Origin: JAEVLT01 sp964484065
GTDB lineage: Bacteria > Bacillota > Bacilli > Bacillales > Cytobacillaceae
DNA: 64,000 nucleotides
Direction of reading: 5' to 3'
NCBI GenBank assembly: GCA_964484065.1
Contig: CAZAEW010000002.1
Location: 1-64,000, forward strand
Part shown: positions 1-8,119 of the stretch, piece after piece
Position numbering within the stretch: position 1 is the stretch's first letter
How the letters are laid out: every line of letters starts with the position of its first letter
The notes under the pieces: generated by a model
What the model saw: the letters and a program-made list of their open reading frames with translations, nothing else
Database searches by the model: none
What the model was told of the DNA's origin: nothing
Program-made: the position numbers and the translations under genes

Positions 1-22
1 TATTCTGACCAGCCACAAGTTT

Positions 23-51
23 AACCGCAGGTTTCCCTGCGGTTTTTTTTT
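23..51 (+). terminator. Rho-independent terminator of the upstream gene
   Basis: Stem ACCGCAGG / CCTGCGGT with a 4-nt loop, followed by a run of Ts. It ends a transcript entering from the left, so recJ starts its own unit. Confidence 0.9.
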
Positions 52-92
52 ATAATTTTAAAATAAAGAAAATGATTTAATTTTCCGTTAAT

Positions 93-121
93 TTGAAAGC
101 TCTTCTTTACTCCTGTATAAT
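93..121 (+). promoter_or_regulatory. Sigma-A promoter of recJ
   Basis: The -35 box TTGAAA (93-98) and the -10 box TATAAT (116-121) are separated by 17 bp. Transcription would begin near 128, which excludes coding starts upstream of the ATG at 144. Confidence 0.75.
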
Positions 122-143
122 AAATAAAGTTGGGGGTGAAAGT

Positions 144-2507
144 ATGTTAAAGTCAAAAACGAGATGGATTGTCCGTTCCCCCGAACGACAGGAAATCGAA
201 AAGCTTGCGAATGAATTAAAAATTACACCTCTAGTTGCTTCCATGCTTGTCAACCGTGGCCTCTGTACCGTTGAATCAGCACGGTATTTTTTATTTGGAA
301 AAGATGAATTCCACGACCCCTTTTTGTTTAAGGGAATGGACCAAGCTGTAGAGAGGATACAGGAAGCCATAAATAAGCAGGAACCCATACTGATCTTTGG
401 TGACTATGATGCGGATGGAGTCAGCAGTACAACGGTCTTAATGATGACCCTCCGTGATTTAGGAGCCAATGTGCAGTTTTACATTCCAAATCGCTTTACT
501 GAAGGTTATGGACCGAACGAACAAGCTTTCCGCCATGCTGCTGAAAGTGGAATAAAATTAATCATAACCGTGGACACTGGAATATCCGCTGTTCACGAAG
601 CGTCTGTTTTGAAAGAGCTGGGGATTGACTACATTATTACCGATCACCATGAACCGGGTCCTGTTTTGCCTGAAGCACTTGCGATTATCCATCCCAAACT
701 TCCGGGCAGCATATACCCGTTTCGAGAACTGGCAGGGGTTGGAGTGGCTTTTAAGCTGGCTCACGCCCTCTATGGGCATCTGCCGGAGCATTTATTGGAA
801 ATTGCTGTTATAGGTACAATCGCCGATTTGGTGTCATTAACAGATGAAAACCGTCTGCTAGTCAAAAAAGGATTGGAAAAACTAAGAACCACAAAAAACA
901 TCGGATTAAGGGCTATTTTTAAGTCTGCCGGCGTTGACCCGGCTTCTGTGAACGAAGAAACGGTTGGCTTTACGCTTGCACCAAGAATTAATGCAGTCGG
1001 CCGGCTCGAAGATGCGGACCTGGCGGTTCATCTGCTGTTGACAGATGATCAGGATGAAGCGAAGGCTATGGCCGAGGAAATCGACAGCTTAAATAAAACA
1101 AGGCAGACAATTGTCAATCAGATTGCGGCACAAGCCATTGAAGAAATTGAAACGAATTTTCCAATCGATCAGAACAAAGTTCTTGTTATTGGAAAAGAAG
1201 GCTGGAATCCGGGAGTAATCGGGATTGTCGCTTCAAAAATAGTCGAAAAATACTATCGCCCGACAATTGTCTTTAGTTTTGATCAAGAAAAAGGACTTGC
1301 AAAGGGATCGGCCCGGAGTATTGCCGGATTTGATCTTTTTAAGAACCTGTCTGTATGCCGTGAGATTTTGCCCCATTTTGGAGGGCACCCGATGGCGGCA
1401 GGAATGACGCTGAAAATGGAGGATGTGAATGAACTGCGCGTGCGATTAAATCAGCTGGCGGCAGAACAATTAACGGAGGAAGATTTTACTCCGGTTACCG
1501 TCCTCGATAGGAAAGTCAATCTTCATGAGATCGATCTTGGTACGCTTGATGAAATGAATCAGCTTGCGCCGTTTGGTGTTGACAATCCAAAACCAAAAGT
1601 GCTGATTGATGAAGTGCAAATTTCGAACATGCGAAAAATTGGCAGTGATCAAAACCATTTGAAAATGACGGTGGCAGACAGCGGGTCCAGTCTTGATGGA
1701 GTTGGATTTGGTTTAGGAAAATTAGCCGATCATATTTCGCCGATGTCAACATTATCTTTGATTGGAGAACTCTCGATCAATGAATGGAATAACATCCGCA
1801 AGCCGCAGATCTTCATCCAGGATGTAACGGTTAAAACGTGGCAGTTGTTTGATTACCGCGGGGTCAGCCGTTTTAAACAGCTCCAAGAAACGGTTCCAAA
1901 AGATAACTTAAAATGGATTCTTTTCCAAAAGGATGCATATGAAAAATTTTCCGCACGCGGACATCATGAATCTATTTTAGTAAGTTCACCTGAAGAGGCC
2001 AAAATGCTGGATATAAACGGAGCCAATATTGTCCTTGTTGACATGCCTTCTTCCCGGGATGTCATCAAAGATTTAGTAAAGGGGAAAAGTCCAGCCCGTA
2101 TTTATGCGTACTTTTTCAAAAAATCAAGTGACTTTTTCAGTACCCTCCCAACGAGGGATCATTTTAAATGGTATTATTCGTTTCTTTTAAAACAGGAAAT
2201 CGTTGATATTAATAAATATGGGGACATGATTGCCAAAAAACACGGCTGGTCCCGGGAAACGATTTTGTTTATGTCAAAGGTGTTTTTAGACCTGGATTTT
2301 GTTACAATAAACAATGGATTGATTACCTTAAATCGAACTGCACCAAAGCGTGATTTGACTGACTCGATGACTTATCGAATAAAGCAGGAGCAATTTTTGC
2401 TGGAAAACGAATTGCTTTATTCATCCTATCAGCAGTTAAAAGAATGGTTTGATCAGTATTTTAATGAGTCAGTTATGAATGAGGAGGCAATAGGAGAATG
2501 GACTTAA
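144..2507 (+). CDS. recJ: Single-stranded-DNA-specific exonuclease RecJ
   Basis: RecJ degrades single-stranded DNA 5' to 3' during recombinational and mismatch repair. The 787-residue protein has the DHH phosphoesterase core: DYDADG near residues 87-92 and the DHH triad near 167-169 for metal binding. The DHHA1 motif GGHPMAAG lies near 413-420. A long C-terminal extension typical of Bacillus RecJ follows; B. subtilis RecJ is about the same length. The ATG at 144 was chosen because GGGGGTGA lies just upstream and the frame before it overlaps the promoter. The gene overlaps apt by 10 bases, so the two are co-transcribed, as in B. subtilis. Confidence 0.97.
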   Translation: MLKSKTRWIVRSPERQEIEKLANELKITPLVASMLVNRGLCTVESARYFLFGKDEFHDPFLFKGMDQAVERIQEAINKQEPILIFGDYDADGVSSTTVLMMTLRDLGANVQFYIPNRFTEGYGPNEQAFRHAAESGIKLIITVDTGISAVHEASVLKELGIDYIITDHHEPGPVLPEALAIIHPKLPGSIYPFRELAGVGVAFKLAHALYGHLPEHLLEIAVIGTIADLVSLTDENRLLVKKGLEKLRTTKNIGLRAIFKSAGVDPASVNEETVGFTLAPRINAVGRLEDADLAVHLLLTDDQDEAKAMAEEIDSLNKTRQTIVNQIAAQAIEEIETNFPIDQNKVLVIGKEGWNPGVIGIVASKIVEKYYRPTIVFSFDQEKGLAKGSARSIAGFDLFKNLSVCREILPHFGGHPMAAGMTLKMEDVNELRVRLNQLAAEQLTEEDFTPVTVLDRKVNLHEIDLGTLDEMNQLAPFGVDNPKPKVLIDEVQISNMRKIGSDQNHLKMTVADSGSSLDGVGFGLGKLADHISPMSTLSLIGELSINEWNNIRKPQIFIQDVTVKTWQLFDYRGVSRFKQLQETVPKDNLKWILFQKDAYEKFSARGHHESILVSSPEEAKMLDINGANIVLVDMPSSRDVIKDLVKGKSPARIYAYFFKKSSDFFSTLPTRDHFKWYYSFLLKQEIVDINKYGDMIAKKHGWSRETILFMSKVFLDLDFVTINNGLITLNRTAPKRDLTDSMTYRIKQEQFLLENELLYSSYQQLKEWFDQYFNESVMNEEAIGEWT

Positions 2508-3010
2508 AGCAATTTATTACTATCGTGCCTGATTATCCAAAACCGGGTATTAAATTTAAAGATATTACACCGTTAATGGACAATGGAGAAGCATATAAGT
2601 ATGCAACAGACCAGATCGTCAGCTATGCCAAGGAAAAACAGATTGATATTATTGTTGGGCCGGAAGCACGCGGCTTTATAATCGGCTGTCCCGTTGCTTA
2701 TGCTCTTGGTGTTGGCTTTGCTCCTGTCCGCAAAGAAGGAAAACTGCCGCGTGATACGATAAAAGTAAATTATGGATTGGAATATGGCAGTGACGTGTTA
2801 ACGATTCATAAAGACGCCATTAAACCTGGCCAGCGTGTCTTAATCACGGATGACCTTCTGGCAACAGGCGGAACGATCGATGCAACCATTAAATTAGTTG
2901 AGGAATTAGGCGGGGTCGTAGCTGGAATTGCTTTTTTAATAGAATTATCTTATTTAGAGGGCAGAAAAAATCTAAATGGATATGATGTTTTAACTTTAAT
3001 GCAGTATTAA
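2498..3010 (+). CDS. apt: Adenine phosphoribosyltransferase
   Basis: Apt salvages adenine by joining it to PRPP, giving AMP and pyrophosphate in the cytoplasm. The 170 residues match the usual family length. The PRPP-binding loop is visible at residues 114-126 (VLITDDLLATGGT), and the N-terminal part carries the family pattern with PKPGIKFKDITPL. The start ATG lies inside the end of recJ, preceded by GAGGAGGCAATAGGAG, so translation is probably coupled. A strong terminator follows the stop codon, which separates apt from rel. Confidence 0.97.
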   Translation: MDLKQFITIVPDYPKPGIKFKDITPLMDNGEAYKYATDQIVSYAKEKQIDIIVGPEARGFIIGCPVAYALGVGFAPVRKEGKLPRDTIKVNYGLEYGSDVLTIHKDAIKPGQRVLITDDLLATGGTIDATIKLVEELGGVVAGIAFLIELSYLEGRKNLNGYDVLTLMQY

Positions 3011-3018
3011 GGATGTAT

Positions 3019-3050
3019 GAGAGCGCTCCATGCAGAGTGCTCTCATTTTT
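3019..3050 (+). terminator. Terminator after apt
   Basis: Ten-bp stem GAGAGCGCTC / GAGTGCTCTC (one G-T pair) with a 6-nt loop, then ATTTTT. It ends the recJ-apt unit. Confidence 0.88.
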
Positions 3051-3113
3051 CTTAAAAAATTTCCTGAAAATAAATATTATTCGACAACCTCTAATAAAAA
3101 AAGACTCAATCCC

Positions 3114-3142
3114 TTTACATCTCTGAATTTTTTTTCGATAAT
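3114..3142 (+). promoter_or_regulatory. Probable sigma-A promoter of rel
   Basis: TTTACA (3114-3119) and GATAAT (3137-3142) with a 17-bp spacer, each one base from consensus. It lies after the apt terminator and about 115 bases before rel. The leader between is very AT-rich and holds a weak hairpin (AAAAAGAA / TTCTTTTT, 3187-3205). Confidence 0.5.
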
Positions 3143-3258
3143 AGTAACAATCATTCATAATTATTTATATATTTTACAGTACCTTCAAAAAGAATCGTTC
3201 TTTTTGATGTTTATCATAGACAGCAGATTTAAAAATGAAATGAATTAAAGGTGATTTT

Positions 3259-5457
3259 ATGGCGAACGATCAAATGTTAACCGCCGAACAAGTCATCGAC
3301 AAGACGAGAGCCTATTTAAATGATGAGAATGTAGAACTGGTAAAAAAGGCATACGAGTTTGCTAAACATGCTCATCGCGAGCAATATCGAAAATCGGGTG
3401 AGCCCTACATTATCCATCCTATCCAAGTTGCCGGAATTCTAGCGGACTTAGAAATGGACCCTTCTACGGTTGCTGCGGGTTTTCTCCATGATGTTGTGGA
3501 AGATACAAGTGCTACCTTAAAGGATTTAGAAACGGCTTTTAACGAAGAAGTGGCCATGCTTGTCGACGGTGTGACGAAGTTAGGTAAAATTAAATATAAA
3601 TCCCATGAGGAACAGCAGGCAGAAAACCATCGGAAAATGTTTGTCGCCATGGCTCAGGATATTCGGGTTATTCTCATCAAACTGGCGGATCGTCTCCACA
3701 ATATGAGAACGTTAAAGCATTTACCTGTTGAGAAGCAGCGGAGAATTTCCAATGAAACGCTTGAAATCTTTGCTCCCCTTGCCCACCGTCTTGGAATTTC
3801 CAAAATTAAGTGGGAACTAGAAGATACGGCTTTACGCTATCTGAATCCTCAGCAATACTATCGCATTGTTAATTTAATGAAAAAGAAACGGGCTGAGCGG
3901 GAACAATACTTGGACGATGTTATCCATGAAGTCCGCGGCCGTCTTGACGAAGTCGGGATAAAAGCTGATCTTTCTGGAAGGCCAAAGCACATCTACAGCA
4001 TTTATCGGAAAATGGTGAAGCAAAACAAGCAGTTCAGCGAGATTTATGATTTGCTTGCCGTCAGGATTGTCGTAAACAGTATTAAAGACTGCTATGCAGT
4101 ATTAGGAATTATCCATACGTGCTGGAAGCCGATGCCGGGCCGATTTAAAGATTATATTGCCATGCCGAAACCGAACATGTATCAATCCTTGCATACGACT
4201 GTCATCGGTCCAAAAGGGGATCCGCTTGAAGTTCAAATCCGGACGTTTGAGATGCACCGGATTGCCGAATTTGGGGTTGCAGCGCATTGGGCATACAAGG
4301 AAGGAAAATCATTGACGGATGAGAGCAATGATTTTGAAGACAAGCTGACATGGTTCCGTGAGATTCTCGAGTTTCAAAATGACACTGCAAATGCAGAAGA
4401 ATTTATGGAATCACTTAAAATCGATTTATTTTCCGATATGGTTTTTATTTTTACTCCTAAAGGCGATGTTATTGAGTTGCCTGCGGGTTCGGTGCCGATT
4501 GATTTTGCTTACCGGATCCACTCGGAAATCGGCAACAAAACCATCGGGGCAAAAGTAAACGGAAAAATGGTCACCTTGGATTATAAGCTGAAAACAGGCG
4601 ATATCATTGAAATATTAACTTCTAAGCATTCTTACGGCCCAAGCCAAGACTGGCTGAAGCTCGCTCAAACATCACAGGCGAAAAATAAGATCCGGGCTTT
4701 CTTTAAAAAACAGCGGCGCGATGAAAATATCGATAAGGGTAAAGAACTGGTCGAAAAAGAAATCCGAATCATGGAATTTGACACTAAAGAAATTCTGACG
4801 CCGGAAAATCTAAAAAAAGTGGCTGAAAAGTTTAATTTTACCAATGTTGACGATATGTTCGCAGCAGTCGGATACAATGGGATAACAGCGCTTCAGGTTG
4901 CTAATCGGCTTACGGAGAAATGGCGTAAAAAGCGGGATCTGGAACAGGCGGCGAATATCGCTAATAAAATTTCCGATCTTAAGGCCATTCCAGCATCGAA
5001 AAAGCGGGAATCCGGAGTCCGCGTCAGAGGAATTGATAATTTATTGATCCGTCTTTCGAAATGCTGCAACCCGGTTCCCGGCGATGAAATTGTCGGTTTT
5101 ATTACCAAAGGCAGAGGTGTGTCGGTTCACCGTGCAGACTGCACAAATATTGATTCGACAGTTGCTCAATCAAGATTGATCCCTGTTGAATGGGAAACAA
5201 CTTTAAATGTGAACAAAGAGTATAATGTTGACATCGAAATTACGGGCTATGACCGCCGCGGGCTGCTGAATGCAGTTCTGCAGGCAGTAAATGAAACAAA
5301 AACAAATATTTCTGCTGTGTCTGGAAAAACGGACCGTAACAAAATGGCGACGATCAATATGACGATAATGATTCACAATGTCAGCCATTTGCATAAAGTC
5401 GTTGAGCGGATCAAGCAAATACCGGATATTTATTCGGTACGCAGAATGATGAATTAA
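3259..5457 (+). CDS. relA: Bifunctional (p)ppGpp synthetase/hydrolase Rel
   Basis: This long RelA/SpoT homologue makes and breaks the alarmone (p)ppGpp during amino-acid starvation on stalled ribosomes. Its 732 residues are close to the B. subtilis protein. Domains in order: an HD hydrolase with HDVVED at residues 77-82; the synthetase, with the RFKD motif starting at 295, the RxKD form seen in bifunctional enzymes; a TGS domain near 393-454; a conserved double-cysteine region near 602; and a C-terminal ACT domain. The intact HD and RxKD motifs indicate both activities are kept. The ATG at 3259 follows AAAGGTGA. dtd begins 16 bases downstream and probably shares the transcript. Confidence 0.97.
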   Translation: MANDQMLTAEQVIDKTRAYLNDENVELVKKAYEFAKHAHREQYRKSGEPYIIHPIQVAGILADLEMDPSTVAAGFLHDVVEDTSATLKDLETAFNEEVAMLVDGVTKLGKIKYKSHEEQQAENHRKMFVAMAQDIRVILIKLADRLHNMRTLKHLPVEKQRRISNETLEIFAPLAHRLGISKIKWELEDTALRYLNPQQYYRIVNLMKKKRAEREQYLDDVIHEVRGRLDEVGIKADLSGRPKHIYSIYRKMVKQNKQFSEIYDLLAVRIVVNSIKDCYAVLGIIHTCWKPMPGRFKDYIAMPKPNMYQSLHTTVIGPKGDPLEVQIRTFEMHRIAEFGVAAHWAYKEGKSLTDESNDFEDKLTWFREILEFQNDTANAEEFMESLKIDLFSDMVFIFTPKGDVIELPAGSVPIDFAYRIHSEIGNKTIGAKVNGKMVTLDYKLKTGDIIEILTSKHSYGPSQDWLKLAQTSQAKNKIRAFFKKQRRDENIDKGKELVEKEIRIMEFDTKEILTPENLKKVAEKFNFTNVDDMFAAVGYNGITALQVANRLTEKWRKKRDLEQAANIANKISDLKAIPASKKRESGVRVRGIDNLLIRLSKCCNPVPGDEIVGFITKGRGVSVHRADCTNIDSTVAQSRLIPVEWETTLNVNKEYNVDIEITGYDRRGLLNAVLQAVNETKTNISAVSGKTDRNKMATINMTIMIHNVSHLHKVVERIKQIPDIYSVRRMMN

Positions 5458-5473
5458 TTGAAGGAGTTTCAGC

Positions 5474-5914
5474 ATGAGGGTAGTAGTACAACGAAGTAAA
5501 GCTGCCAGTGTCACGGTTGACGGTAAAATTACCGGCAGAATCTCAAAGGGACTTGTCCTCCTTGTCGGGGTAACGCATGATGATACGGATGATGATGCCG
5601 CCTATTTAGCCGACAAAATCGTCAACCTGCGTATATTTGAAGATGAGGCTGAGAAAATGAATTTGTCATTAAAAGATGCAGGCGGGGAGATTCTCTCGAT
5701 CTCGCAATTTACCTTGTATGGGGATTGCCGAAAAGGCAGGCGGCCAAACTTTATGGGCGCTGCCAAGCCGGAGCATGCCGTGCAGATTTATGAAACTTTT
5801 AACAGGCTTCTTCGTGAAAAAGGAGTTCAAGTCGAAACAGGGGTATTCGGAGCGATGATGGATGTATCCCTTGTGAATGACGGACCGGTCACTTTAATTG
5901 TAGACAGCAAATAA
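5474..5914 (+). CDS. dtd: D-aminoacyl-tRNA deacylase
   Basis: Dtd hydrolyses D-amino acids, and also misattached glycine, from tRNA, which protects translation from the wrong stereoisomer. The 146-residue protein carries both family signatures: SQFTLYGD at residues 77-84, and the Gly-cisPro active-site motif within NDGPVT at 135-140. These build the chirality-checking pocket at the dimer interface. The start follows GGAGTTTC and lies 16 bases after rel, the B. subtilis arrangement. A strong terminator closes the unit. In B. subtilis the amidase gene yrvJ comes next; it is absent here. Confidence 0.96.
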   Translation: MRVVVQRSKAASVTVDGKITGRISKGLVLLVGVTHDDTDDDAAYLADKIVNLRIFEDEAEKMNLSLKDAGGEILSISQFTLYGDCRKGRRPNFMGAAKPEHAVQIYETFNRLLREKGVQVETGVFGAMMDVSLVNDGPVTLIVDSK

Positions 5915-5917
5915 GGC

Positions 5918-5953
5918 AAAGCTTTGCTCGAAAACGGGCCAAGCTTTTTTCTT
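5918..5953 (+). terminator. Terminator after dtd
   Basis: Stem AAAGCTT-T-GCTCG / CGGGC-C-AAGCTTT, 12 pairs with one internal mismatch and an AAAA loop, then a T tract. It ends the rel-dtd unit. Confidence 0.88.
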
Positions 5954-6026
5954 TTGGCTCTTTTTGTATACTTTGTTTCCTATGAATGGACTATTCGGCC
6001 TGGTTTGATTAAAAAAACTGGATTCC

Positions 6027-6087
6027 TGTCCGAATAAAGTTTTTTTTGACACTTCGACTTCGGCTTCCGTTCGTTTTGTCCGAATAA
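6027..6087 (+). repeat. Two direct repeats spaced 50 bp apart in a noncoding gap
   Basis: TGTCCGAATAA occurs at 6027-6037 and 6077-6087, each copy followed shortly by a T-rich run. ATTCGG at 5993-5998 is an inverted partner. The surrounding gap (5954-6288) holds no convincing gene. It occupies the place where B. subtilis has yrvJ. Confidence 0.5.
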
Positions 6088-6288
6088 TGGTTTTTTTCTT
6101 CGGACTGCTTTAATGAAAATAACCAGGTCCGGTCTGAATCAAGGGTCATAAGTTGAATGCTTAAAAATTAATAATGTGAAAAACAACAATCTTTACGAAA
6201 ACAGCCTTTCTTTTTTACGTTTCCCTGAAAGATTCTTAAGCATATTGGCAACAATAAGCGTGAAAGAATGTGACAGGTGGTGAAAAAG

Positions 6289-6465
6289 ATGAGATTCAGC
6301 GAAAAAGGCATGGATTCCCAAACAGCAGGCAGCCGCCTTTTTGGAGTGGATTTTCATGATTTTATTCAAAAGGAACAGCAAACGGGTATGTTTGAACTGG
6401 CATCAGAGTTTGGTTTGACAATCAGGGACGTTCGAAAATTAAAAAAACATTTGGAAAGATCGTAA
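6289..6465 (+). CDS. Small conserved protein with possible helix-turn-helix, YrzK-like by position
   Basis: This 58-residue protein begins at the ATG at 6289, preceded by AGGTGGTG at a 6-nt distance; an in-frame GTG at 6277 lies inside that ribosome-binding site and is unlikely. It has no membrane segment. The C-terminal half, from about residue 37 (FELASEFGLTIRDVRKLKKH), looks like a short HTH of the sigma region 4 kind, which suggests nucleic-acid binding, but this is inference. Its place just before the hisS T-box promoter matches where I recall yrzK in B. subtilis. Function is unknown. Confidence 0.7.
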   Translation: MRFSEKGMDSQTAGSRLFGVDFHDFIQKEQQTGMFELASEFGLTIRDVRKLKKHLERS

Positions 6466-6472
6466 TTCCTGC

Positions 6473-6501
6473 TTGACATCTGCTTAATTGCTCCGTATTA
6501 T
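6473..6501 (+). promoter_or_regulatory. Sigma-A promoter of hisS-aspS
   Basis: TTGACA (6473-6478) and TATTAT (6496-6501) with a 17-bp spacer. Transcription should start near 6508, at the 5' end of the T-box leader. Confidence 0.85.
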
Positions 6502-6507
6502 ATAGTA

Positions 6508-6794
6508 ATTAAAATAACATTATGACGAGAACCAATGATGGAGCAGAGTCATTAGGAATTACACATGGCAAGAGAGGAAATGCCCTGGGCTGAAAGCGTT
6601 TCTGCATGATGTCTAATGAATTGAACACTCCGAAGGCTTCCCTCTGAAAAAGCGAACTTTAGTAGGAGGAGAACGTTTGCAGGCGTTAACTGTTTTGAGC
6701 GGAAGTGCATTATTTTAATGCCTTCAACTAGGGTGGCACCACGGGATATAAACTCTCGTCCCTTGTTTTTTAAACAAGGGATGGGAGTTTTTTT
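6508..6794 (+). promoter_or_regulatory. T-box leader of hisS-aspS, likely histidine specifier
   Basis: The T-box core AGGGTGGCACCACGG lies at 6730-6744. A 19-pair terminator stem follows (6750-6768 with 6772-6790, two wobble pairs), then a T tract to 6794. In stem I, CATTAG (about 6550) pairs with CTAATG (about 6613), and GGAG pairs with CTCC. The internal loop between them carries GAACAC on its 3' side, so the specifier is read as CAC (6626-6628), a histidine codon. Uncharged tRNA-His should favour the antiterminator and raise hisS-aspS expression. Confidence 0.92.
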
Positions 6795-6831
6795 GTTTAT
6801 TTTATAGTTTTTTTTGAAGGAGGAACCTCAT

Positions 6832-8103
6832 ATGTCAATCAGCATCCCAAGAGGCACGCAGGACATTTTGCCCGGTGAAGTGGAAAAATGGCAGCTAATT
6901 GAAAGCAAAGCCAGAGAGCTTTGTGAAAAATATCAATATCATGAAATTCGCACCCCCATTTTTGAACATACCGAACTTTTCCTGCGGGGCGTTGGTGATA
7001 CTACCGATATCGTCCAAAAGGAAATGTATACATTTAAGGATCGGGGTGACCGCGATTTAACATTACGGCCGGAAGGAACTGCATCCACCGTAAGGGCCTT
7101 TGTGGAGAAGAAAATGTTTGGCAATGCAAATCAGCCAGTCAAGCTTTATTATATGGGGCCGATGTTTCGCTACGAACGCCCGCAGGCAGGACGTTTCCGC
7201 CAATTTGTTCAATTTGGAATTGAAGCATTGGGGAGCAATGACCCGGCAATCGATGCTGAAGTGATTTCTTTGGCCATGAATCTATATAAAGAAATGGGAC
7301 TGAAAAAACTGAAGCTTGTTATTAACAGCCTTGGTGATAAAGAGAGCAGAAACGCTCACCGCGCTGCGCTTGTCAGCCATTTTCAGCCGAGAATCGGCGA
7401 ATTTTGTGATGACTGTCAGAAGCGGCTGGAAAAAAATCCGCTTCGGATTCTCGATTGCAAACAGGATCATGATCATGAATTAATGAAAACAGCGCCATCC
7501 ATTATTGAATTCTTAAATGATTATTCAAAAGAGTATTTTGAAAAGCTGCAGCAATATTTAACGCAATTAAATATTGATTTTGAAGTAGACCCGAATCTTG
7601 TCCGTGGCTTAGATTACTATAACCATACCGCATTTGAAATTATGAGTAATGCTGAAGGATTCGGCTCGATTACCACTTTATGCGGCGGCGGAAGATATAA
7701 CGGACTTGTTGAAGAAATCGGCGGTCCGGAAACGCCGGGAATCGGTTTTGCCTTAAGTATTGAGCGCTTTATTGCAGCCTTGAATGCCGAAGGAATTGAA
7801 CTGGGCACAAATAAGGGCATCGATTGCTATCTTGTTTCCTTAGGGGACGCCGCAAAAGATTATACGGTTGGACTGCTTCATCAGCTCCGAATGGCCGGGT
7901 TTTCAGCAGAAAGAGATTATCTTGACCGGAAAATTAAGACACAATTTAAAGCTGCTGACCGGCTGCAGGCAAAATATGTAGCGGTGCTGGGTGAAGAAGA
8001 ATTACAGAACAATAAAATCAATATCAAAAACATGTCGACAGGCGAGCAAACAGAAATCGCTTTACATTCATTTATTAACTTTTTTAAAGGTTTACAAGGA
8101 TAA
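6832..8103 (+). CDS. hisS: Histidyl-tRNA synthetase
   Basis: HisRS attaches histidine to tRNA-His and is a class II homodimer. The 423 residues agree with the family. Class II motif 2 elements are visible as RPEGT at residue 79 and FRYERPQAGRFRQF from about 112. The histidine-specific motif LVRGLDYY starts at 256, and a C-terminal anticodon-binding domain follows. The ATG at 6832 has GAAGGAGG upstream; the in-frame ATG at 6814 has no such site. The T-box leader controls the gene, and aspS follows after 16 bases. Confidence 0.97.
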   Translation: MSISIPRGTQDILPGEVEKWQLIESKARELCEKYQYHEIRTPIFEHTELFLRGVGDTTDIVQKEMYTFKDRGDRDLTLRPEGTASTVRAFVEKKMFGNANQPVKLYYMGPMFRYERPQAGRFRQFVQFGIEALGSNDPAIDAEVISLAMNLYKEMGLKKLKLVINSLGDKESRNAHRAALVSHFQPRIGEFCDDCQKRLEKNPLRILDCKQDHDHELMKTAPSIIEFLNDYSKEYFEKLQQYLTQLNIDFEVDPNLVRGLDYYNHTAFEIMSNAEGFGSITTLCGGGRYNGLVEEIGGPETPGIGFALSIERFIAALNAEGIELGTNKGIDCYLVSLGDAAKDYTVGLLHQLRMAGFSAERDYLDRKIKTQFKAADRLQAKYVAVLGEEELQNNKINIKNMSTGEQTEIALHSFINFFKGLQG

Positions 8104-8119
8104 GGGGGACGATTAAATC

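Noticed and set aside
93..143. N-terminal extension of recJ
   Set aside because: It overlaps the recJ promoter, and the ATG at 144 has a proper ribosome-binding site and gives the family length.
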